Part shown: piece by piece, positions 58,440-64,000 of the stretch
Layout of the letters: each line of letters begins with the position of its first letter
How positions within the stretch are numbered: the first letter of the stretch is position 1
Origin: Oceanomicrobium pacificus
GTDB lineage: Bacteria > Pseudomonadota > Alphaproteobacteria > Rhodobacterales > Rhodobacteraceae
Assembly (NCBI RefSeq): GCF_009833495.1
Contig: NZ_WUWG01000005.1
Span: forward strand, 186,001 to 250,000
Reading direction: 5' to 3'
Length of the DNA: 64,000 bases
Translations under genes and position numbers: made by a program
The notes under the pieces: generated by a model
Told to the model about the DNA's origin: nothing
The model's database searches: none
What the model saw: the letters and a program-made list of their open reading frames with translations, nothing else

Positions 58440-58467
58440 TTGCACCCCCAACACCGCCCGGTATGAT
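58440..58467 (+). promoter_or_regulatory. Promoter of ccmF-ccmH
   Basis: TTGCAC, 16 bases, TATGAT; a very good -10. The predicted start is about 20 bases before the ccmF ATG. An inverted repeat GCGCCA/TGGCGC (58470-58492) spans the start region. Confidence 0.6.
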
Positions 58468-58492
58468 GGCGCCAGCTTGACGGAGTTGGCGC

Positions 58493-60472
58493 ATGATTGC
58501 GGAATTCGGACATTTTGCCCTGATACTGGCGCTCGGCGTGGCCCTTGTGCAGGCGGCGATCCCGCTTGTCGGCGCGCAGCGCGGCTGGAGCAACTGGATG
58601 GCCGTCGCGGCCCCGAGCGCGGTGGTGCAGTGCGGGCTGCTGCTGGCCGCGTTCCTTGCCCTGACATGGTCTTTCGTGACCTCGGATTTCTCGGTGCAGC
58701 TTGTGGCAATGAACTCCCACAGCGCAAAGCCGATGCTCTACAAGATCACCGGAGTCTGGGGCAACCACGAGGGGTCGATGCTCCTGTGGGTGCTGATCCT
58801 GGCGCTCTTCGGGGCGACTGTGGGCCTCTGGGGCGGGGCGCTGCCGCCCGGCCTGAAGGCCCGCGCCCTGTCGGTGCAGGCGATGATCGGGGTGGCGTTC
58901 CTCCTGTTCATCCTCTTCACCTCCAACCCGTTCCTGCGGCTCGACACGCCGCCGCTTGACGGGAACGATCTGAACCCGCTCCTGCAGGATCCGGGCCTCG
59001 CCTTCCATCCGCCCTTCCTCTATCTCGGCTATGTCGGGCTTTCGATGGCCTTCTCCTTTGCCGTGGCGGCGCTGATCGAGGGCCGTGTCGATGCCGCCTG
59101 GGCGCGCTGGGTGCGGCCCTGGACGCTCGCGGCCTGGATGTTCCTGACCATCGGCATCGCGCTCGGTTCCTGGTGGGCCTATTACGAGCTTGGCTGGGGC
59201 GGCTGGTGGTTCTGGGACCCGGTGGAGAATGCAAGCTTCATGCCGTGGCTGATTGCGGCCGCGCTCCTGCATTCCGCAATCGTGGTGGAAAAGCGCGACA
59301 CGCTGAAGAGCTGGACGATCCTGCTCGCGATCATGGCCTTTTCCTTCTCGCTCATCGGCACGTTCATCGTGCGCTCGGGCGTCATCACCTCGGTCCATGC
59401 CTTTGCCAATGATCCCGAGCGCGGGACCTTCATCCTTGCCATTCTGGCCGTCGCGATCGGTGGCTCGCTGATGCTCTTCGCGCTGCGCGCGGGGGATCTG
59501 CGCTCGGGCGCCATGTTCTCCACCATCAGCCGCGAGAGCGGGCTGGTGATGAACAACCTGCTGCTCACCGTCTCGACGCTGGTGGTTTTCATCGGGACGA
59601 TCTGGCCGCTCCTTCTGGAGATCGCGACCGGCAACAAGGTTTCGGTCGGACCGCCCTTCTTCAATCTGGCCTTCACGCCTTTCATGGTGGCGCTGGCCGT
59701 GATCCTGCCGCCCGCCGCGATGTTGCCGTGGAAACGCGGCCAGATCGGGCGGGTCATGCAGCCGCTCTGGGGCGTGCTGGCGCTGTCGGTCGCGCTCGGC
59801 GCGCTCATCTGGGCGCTGCAGACAGGCCGGTCGATGCTGGCGCCGGTCGGCATTGCGCTGGCGCTCTGGGTGGTGCTCGGGGCGCTCACGGACATTGCGC
59901 AACGGGTGAAACTCGGCCGCGCCGGTTGGCGGGAAAGCCTGCGGCGTGCGGGCAACCTGCCACGGGCGGACTGGGGCAAGATGGTCGCCCATGCGGGGTT
60001 CGGCCTGACAATGTTCGGCATTTCCGCGATTACCGCTTGGGAAGTGGAGGATATCCGCATCGTCGACACCGGCCAGAGCTTCACGGTCGCCGGATATGAA
60101 TTGCGCTTCGACGGGGTGGAGGCCGTTCAGGGGCCGAACTATTCCGCCGAGATCGGCAGTTTCACCCTGCTTGACGGCAAGCGCGAACCGGTGCTGCGGC
60201 CCGAGAAACGCTTCTATCCCGTCCAGCAGATGCCCACGACAGAGGCGGCAATCAATTACGGGATCACCCGGGATGTCTATGTGGTGCTGGGCGACAGTCA
60301 GGGCGCGGGCCGCTGGGCGGTGCGCACCTATATCAAACCCTTTGCCAACTGGATCTGGGCCGGCTCGATCGTCATGGCGCTCGGCGGCATCCTGAGCCTG
60401 ACCGACCGGCGCTACCGGATCGGCCACGCCGCGGGCCGCAAGCTGCGCGGCGCAGCGGTTCCGGCAGAATAG
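58493..60472 (+). CDS. ccmF: Heme lyase subunit CcmF
   Basis: CcmF is the core of the cytochrome c heme ligase in the inner membrane. The 659-residue protein has about 15 helices, the WWD heme-handling motif in LGWGGWWFWDPVENASFMP, a conserved NSHSAKPMLYKITGVWGNHEGS loop and C-terminal periplasmic part. GACGGAG lies about 6 bases before the ATG. It has its own promoter, and ccmH follows after 11 bases. Confidence 0.97.
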   Translation: MIAEFGHFALILALGVALVQAAIPLVGAQRGWSNWMAVAAPSAVVQCGLLLAAFLALTWSFVTSDFSVQLVAMNSHSAKPMLYKITGVWGNHEGSMLLWVLILALFGATVGLWGGALPPGLKARALSVQAMIGVAFLLFILFTSNPFLRLDTPPLDGNDLNPLLQDPGLAFHPPFLYLGYVGLSMAFSFAVAALIEGRVDAAWARWVRPWTLAAWMFLTIGIALGSWWAYYELGWGGWWFWDPVENASFMPWLIAAALLHSAIVVEKRDTLKSWTILLAIMAFSFSLIGTFIVRSGVITSVHAFANDPERGTFILAILAVAIGGSLMLFALRAGDLRSGAMFSTISRESGLVMNNLLLTVSTLVVFIGTIWPLLLEIATGNKVSVGPPFFNLAFTPFMVALAVILPPAAMLPWKRGQIGRVMQPLWGVLALSVALGALIWALQTGRSMLAPVGIALALWVVLGALTDIAQRVKLGRAGWRESLRRAGNLPRADWGKMVAHAGFGLTMFGISAITAWEVEDIRIVDTGQSFTVAGYELRFDGVEAVQGPNYSAEIGSFTLLDGKREPVLRPEKRFYPVQQMPTTEAAINYGITRDVYVVLGDSQGAGRWAVRTYIKPFANWIWAGSIVMALGGILSLTDRRYRIGHAAGRKLRGAAVPAE

Positions 60473-60483
60473 GGAGCGGTCGC

Positions 60484-60960
60484 ATGCGTATCATATCCGC
60501 CTGTCTGGCTGTGCTTCTTCTGCTCGGTCCCGGCGGGGTCTTCACCGGACCGGCCGCCGCGGTCGAGGTGGACGAGATCCTCGATGATCCGGCGCTGGAG
60601 GCCCGCGCCCGCGACCTGTCGAAAGAGCTGCGCTGCCTTGTCTGCCGCAACGAGAGCATCGACGAGAGCAATGCCGATCTGGCGCGCGACCTGCGCATTC
60701 TGGTGCGCGAGCGGCTGGTGGCCGGCGACACGGACGACGAGGTGATTGCCTATCTGGTCGACCGCTACGGCGATTATGTGCTGCTGAAGCCGCGCATCGG
60801 GGGCGGCAACCTGATCCTCTGGCTGGCGGCACCTGCGCTTCTGCTCGCCGGTGGCGGTATCGCCTTTGTCTTTATCCGGCGCCGGGCCCCGGCCTTCCGT
60901 GCGGAGGAGGAACTGAGCGCGGATGAAGAGGAACGTCTGGCCGAACTTTTGAAACAATGA
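60484..60960 (+). CDS. ccmH: Cytochrome c maturation protein CcmH (CycL type)
   Basis: CcmH keeps the heme-binding cysteines of apocytochrome c reduced and works with CcmF. The 158-residue protein has a signal peptide, the redox motif LRCLVCRNESI (C51 and C54) and one C-terminal membrane helix (LILWLAAPALLLAGGGIAF). It is the short form without the TPR domain (CcmI). It is the last ccm gene; a promoter-bearing inverted repeat follows. Confidence 0.95.
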   Translation: MRIISACLAVLLLLGPGGVFTGPAAAVEVDEILDDPALEARARDLSKELRCLVCRNESIDESNADLARDLRILVRERLVAGDTDDEVIAYLVDRYGDYVLLKPRIGGGNLILWLAAPALLLAGGGIAFVFIRRRAPAFRAEEELSADEEERLAELLKQ

Positions 60961-60972
60961 CGCCACGTTGCC

Positions 60973-61013
60973 CTTTGCGGGGCGCACGCGCATGCCTAAG
61001 TTACCCCGCAAAG
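60973..61013 (+). promoter_or_regulatory. Inverted repeat enclosing a possible promoter of the PaaG-like gene
   Basis: CTTTGCGGGG (60973-60982) and CCCCGCAAAG (61004-61013) are exact complements 21 bases apart. Within lie TTTGCG and TAAGTT (17 bases apart), a possible -35/-10 pair. A regulator bound here would cover the promoter. Confidence 0.4.
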
Positions 61014-61030
61014 CAGCGGAGGCGACATTC

Positions 61031-61807
61031 ATGGACTATCAGACGATCCTCTACGATGTGCGCGACGATGTCGCCACGGTCACGCTCAACCGGCCGGAGG
61101 TTATGAACGGCCTGAACGGGCAGATGCGCCTCGACCTGACCCATGCGGTCAAACATGCGCCCGACGATGCGCGGGTGCTGGTCATCACCGGCGCGGGCCG
61201 CGGTTTCTGCTCGGGCCAGGATCTGGGCGACCGGCGCTCGTCGGCGGATATCGATCTGGAACGCACGCTGCGCGAGGAGTACGAGCCGCTCCTGAACGCC
61301 ATCTACGAGTGCCCGATCCCGACCATCTCTGCGGTGAACGGTCCGGCTGCGGGTGCGGGCGCCAACCTCGCGCTGGCCGCCGACGTGGTGATTGCCGCGG
61401 AATCGGCGAGTTTCATCCAGGCCTTTGCCCGGATCGGCCTCATCCCCGATGCCGGCGGCACCTACTGGCTGCCGCGGCAGGTGGGTTTTGCCCGCGCCAT
61501 GGGAGCGGCGCTTTTTGCCGACAAGATCCCGGCGCGTCAGGCGGCCGAGTGGGGGATGATCTGGGAAGCCGTGGCCGATGACGAATTTGCCGAGACGGTG
61601 AAGGCCCGGGCGACGCATCTCGCGGCCGGTCCGACGGTGGCCTACAAGAACATCAAGCGGGCGCTGCGCCAGAGTTATGACAACAGCCTGTCCGACCAGC
61701 TGCGGCTGGAGGCGGAATTGCAGGGCAAGGCCGGCAAGACGCGCGATTTTCTGGAGGGCGTCATGGCCTTCATGGAAAAGCGGACAGCACGCTACGAGGG
61801 CCGCTGA
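61031..61807 (+). CDS. Enoyl-CoA hydratase/isomerase family protein, PaaG-like
   Basis: The 258-residue crotonase-fold protein has VTLNRPEVMNGLNGQM, the oxyanion blocks GRGFCSGQDLGDR and NGPAAGAGANLALAADVVIA. The stretch FARIGLIPDAGGTYWLPR is typical of PaaG (2-(1,2-epoxy-1,2-dihydrophenyl)acetyl-CoA isomerase) and related fatty-acid hydratases. No other phenylacetate gene is nearby, so a general hydratase role is as likely. The ATG at 61031 matches the family N-terminus; a strong terminator follows. Confidence 0.9.
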   Translation: MDYQTILYDVRDDVATVTLNRPEVMNGLNGQMRLDLTHAVKHAPDDARVLVITGAGRGFCSGQDLGDRRSSADIDLERTLREEYEPLLNAIYECPIPTISAVNGPAAGAGANLALAADVVIAAESASFIQAFARIGLIPDAGGTYWLPRQVGFARAMGAALFADKIPARQAAEWGMIWEAVADDEFAETVKARATHLAAGPTVAYKNIKRALRQSYDNSLSDQLRLEAELQGKAGKTRDFLEGVMAFMEKRTARYEGR

Positions 61808-61829
61808 CGCGCGGCACAGACAAGTTGGG

Positions 61830-61860
61830 AAAGGCCCGGACCTGAGCGTCCGGGCCTTTT
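61830..61860 (+). terminator. Terminator after the PaaG-like gene
   Basis: A perfect 12-base stem (AAAGGCCCGGAC) closes CTGAGC and ends in TTTT. It isolates the gene from glnE. Confidence 0.92.
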
Positions 61861-61905
61861 GGGTCGTGCAGTTCGACGGGGCGGCACGCCACGCCAAACG
61901 CGCGC

Positions 61906-61933
61906 TTGACCTGTAGGCGCCAAGCGGCATGCT
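61906..61933 (+). promoter_or_regulatory. Possible glnE promoter
   Basis: TTGACC, 16 bases, CATGCT. If used, transcription would begin within a few bases of the ATG at 61941. Confidence 0.4.
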
Positions 61934-61940
61934 CGGGCCC

Positions 61941-64000
61941 ATGAGACTGGCCGATGCGATCACCGAACACCCGATCCCCCACCATCCCGAGCGGGGGGAC
62001 GAGGCACGGGCTGCCATTGCGCGCGACCTGCCCGATGGTGCGGATGCGCTCCTGCGGGGCGCGGCGGGCTGCAGCCCCTATCTCGACGGGTTGATCCGCC
62101 GCGAGGCCGACTGGCTCGGCGCCGCGCTGGCGCAGGAGCCCGAGGTGGAAGCGCAAGCGGTGCTGGATGCGATCGGCGGCGACAGCCTGTCGTCCCTCGG
62201 GGCATCGCTACGGCAGGCCAAACGGCGGCTCGCGCTCCTGACCGCGCTTTGCGATCTGGGCGGCGTCTGGGACGTGCCGGCGGTGACCGGCTGGCTGACG
62301 CGGCTGGCCGACCGGGCGGTGGAGGCGAGCCTGGCCCATCTGGTGGGCGCGGCTGTGGCGCGCGGCAAGCTGACCCTGCCCGCGGGGGAGGGGGAGGACC
62401 GGTTCGGCGGGCTCTTTGCCATCGCCATGGGCAAGATGGGCGCCGGGGAATTGAACTATTCGTCCGACATCGACCTGATCCTGCTCTTTGATGAAAGCCG
62501 CTATCCGCCGGAGGATTATGCGCAGGTGCGCACGGCCTTCATCAAGATCGCGCAGGGCATGGTGAAGCTGCTGTCGGAAAACACGGCGGACGGCTATGTC
62601 TTTCGCACCGATCTGCGGCTGCGGCCCGATCCGTCGGTCACGCCGGTTTGTATCGGCGCGGGGCAGGCCGAACGCTATTACGAATCCTTCGGGCGGACAT
62701 GGGAACGCGCGGCTTTCATCAAGGCCCGGATCTGCGCCGGTGACCGGGCGGCGGGGGCGGCTTTCCTGAATGATTTGCAGCCGTTCATCTGGCGGCGGCA
62801 TCTCGATTTCGCGGCGATCCAGGATGCCCATGACATGCGGCTGCGCATCCGGGAACATAAGGGGCTGGCCGGCCCGATCACCATTCCCGGCCATGACATG
62901 AAACTCGGCCGTGGCGGGATCCGCGAGATCGAATTTTTCACCCAGACACGGCAGCTGATCTGCGGCGGGCGGGATCCGGACCTGCGCGCACCCGGCACGC
63001 TGGCGGCGCTCGACGCGCTTGTCGGCAAGGGCTGGGTCGCGGGTGCGGACCGCGACCGGCTTCACGCCGCCTATCTGGACCATCGCCGGATCGAGCACCG
63101 GTTGCAGATGCTGGAGGATGCGCAGACCCACGCGATCCCCGAGCCCGAGGAACGGCGGCTGCGGCTCGCACATTTCTGCGGCACTGACGATCTGGCCGGT
63201 TTCGAGGCGGAACTGGCAGCGCGGCTGGCCGAGGTGCACGGGCTGACCGAGCGGTTCTTCACCCCCGACAAGCAGGAGGAGACCGCGCCGGGCACGCCCG
63301 AGGGGCTGGCGCGGTTCGGCTTCGCGCGGCCCGATCTGGCCTTTGCCACGATCGAGAGCTGGCAGGGCCGGCCGGCCCTGCGGGCCCAGCGCGCGCGGGA
63401 GATTTTCAACCGTCTGCTGCCCGGCGTTCTGGAACGGCTCGGCGCGTCGCGCGATCCCGATGCGTCACTGGCGGAGTTCGATGCCTTCCTGCGCGGCCTG
63501 CCTGCCGGGGTGCAGATCCTGTCGCTCTTCGAGGCCAATCCGAGCCTTCTGGACCTGCTGACGGACATTTGCGGGCTGGCGCCAGAACTGGCGCGCTATC
63601 TGGGCCGGAACGCTGGCGTGCTGGAGGCTGTGCTCACCCCCGATTTCTTCGAGCCCCTGCCGGATGCAGCGGCGCTGGAAGCGGAATTGCAGGACGAGGT
63701 GGCGCAGGCGGGCGATTATGAGCAGGTGCTGGACTTCACGCGCAAGTGGCTGAAAGAAAAGCAGTTTCAGGTGGGCGTTCTGCTCTTGCGGCAGATATCC
63801 GACCCCGGTGAGGCGGCGGGCGCCTATTCCGATCTGGCGGAATGCTGCATCCGCGTGCTCTTGCCCCATGTGTCCGCTCATATCGCGCGCCGCCACGGGC
63901 CGCCGCCCGGGCGCGGGGCGGCCATCCTTGCGATGGGCAAGCTCGGCTCGCGCGAGATGACCGTTTCGTCCGACCTTGATCTGATCGTCGTCTATGACGC
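61941..64000 (+). CDS. glnE: Bifunctional glutamine synthetase adenylyltransferase/deadenylase, 5' part
   Basis: GlnE adds or removes AMP on glutamine synthetase in answer to nitrogen status relayed by PII. The frame is open to the window end, giving about 686 codons of a gene usually near 930-980. The N-terminal nucleotidyltransferase domain (deadenylase) shows AMGKMGAGELNYSSDIDLI near residue 170, then a GGIREIEFFTQTRQ block near 325 and a long helical linker. The second domain begins at the window edge with AILAMGKLGSREM and SSDLDLIVVYD. The ATG at 61929 in frame is an alternative start; neither has a clear ribosome site. Confidence 0.93.
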   Translation, partial: MRLADAITEHPIPHHPERGDEARAAIARDLPDGADALLRGAAGCSPYLDGLIRREADWLGAALAQEPEVEAQAVLDAIGGDSLSSLGASLRQAKRRLALLTALCDLGGVWDVPAVTGWLTRLADRAVEASLAHLVGAAVARGKLTLPAGEGEDRFGGLFAIAMGKMGAGELNYSSDIDLILLFDESRYPPEDYAQVRTAFIKIAQGMVKLLSENTADGYVFRTDLRLRPDPSVTPVCIGAGQAERYYESFGRTWERAAFIKARICAGDRAAGAAFLNDLQPFIWRRHLDFAAIQDAHDMRLRIREHKGLAGPITIPGHDMKLGRGGIREIEFFTQTRQLICGGRDPDLRAPGTLAALDALVGKGWVAGADRDRLHAAYLDHRRIEHRLQMLEDAQTHAIPEPEERRLRLAHFCGTDDLAGFEAELAARLAEVHGLTERFFTPDKQEETAPGTPEGLARFGFARPDLAFATIESWQGRPALRAQRAREIFNRLLPGVLERLGASRDPDASLAEFDAFLRGLPAGVQILSLFEANPSLLDLLTDICGLAPELARYLGRNAGVLEAVLTPDFFEPLPDAAALEAELQDEVAQAGDYEQVLDFTRKWLKEKQFQVGVLLLRQISDPGEAAGAYSDLAECCIRVLLPHVSAHIARRHGPPPGRGAAILAMGKLGSREMTVSSDLDLIVVYD

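Overview
The window is a GC-rich, gene-dense chromosomal segment of an alphaproteobacterium, almost certainly a member of the Rhodobacteraceae/Roseobacter group. The main grounds are the obg-proB-proA block, the order cckA-recA-alaS, a monomeric-type icd, an alphaproteobacterial SOS box (GAAC-N7-GAAC) in front of recA, near-match CtrA boxes, and a pair of genes resembling the holin/endolysin lysis cassette of the Rhodobacter gene transfer agent (GTA). No rRNA, insertion sequence, CRISPR array or intact prophage was seen. Most genes are housekeeping, many are joined by 4-base stop/start overlaps, and both ends of the window cut a gene (a LysE-type exporter on the left, glnE on the right).

Layout. 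1-5.4 kb: acetyltransferases, obg, proB, proA. 5.5-8 kb: divergent murein genes (DUF882 peptidase, L,D-transpeptidase). 8-10.7 kb: lpxD with a dedicated acyl carrier protein and ketoacyl-ACP synthase. 10.7-15.5 kb: IalB-like protein, a candidate small RNA, a HerA-like ATPase, a CorC/HlyC-type protein and a metallophosphatase. 15.5-21 kb: xerD operon, divergent aroK-aroB, then a radical SAM gene coupled to an EamA exporter. 22-24 kb: an orphan LamG-like/SGNH protein, a glycine-rich secreted peptide and tRNA-Gly(CCC). 24.3-31.2 kb: a one-carbon/corrinoid cluster (RamA-like activase, CoA-transferase, pterin-binding methyltransferase, MetF paralogue, small 'virulence factor' domain protein, divergent metF). 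31.4-38.9 kb: ppx, rlmE, a periplasmic nucleotidase, guaB, MAPEG protein, RsmB-like methylase. 39-47.7 kb: cckA, recA, alaS, two DUF1330 genes, an Lrp regulator, icd. 47.8-51.5 kb: TfoX-like protein, TrmJ-like methylase, ctaA, an ECHDC3-like hydratase and a thioesterase. 51.6-56.5 kb: rplM-rpsI, an acyltransferase, murI, argC, a YihY/BrkB protein. 56.6-61 kb: ccmE, endolysin, holin, ccmF, ccmH. 61-64 kb: a PaaG-like hydratase and glnE.

Points of most interest: (1) the GTA-like lysis pair lies inside the cytochrome c maturation genes, and ccmF beyond it has its own promoter; cckA, whose phosphorelay controls GTA release in Rhodobacter, is in the same window; (2) a compact promoter-to-terminator unit at 11.54-11.65 kb predicts an unannotated small RNA of about 70 nt; (3) the corrinoid/folate cluster looks like part of a split methionine synthase or a methyl-donor demethylation system, and two of its proteins end in arginine-rich tails; (4) lpxD-ACP-KAS suggests a dedicated acyl supply for lipid A.

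A promoter form recurs (TTGACC or close, 16-17 bases, TAnnnT or close) in front of the tRNA, the candidate sRNA, rplM and ppx, and was used to judge the weaker sites. All functions are read from sequence and from memory of the families; no search was run.
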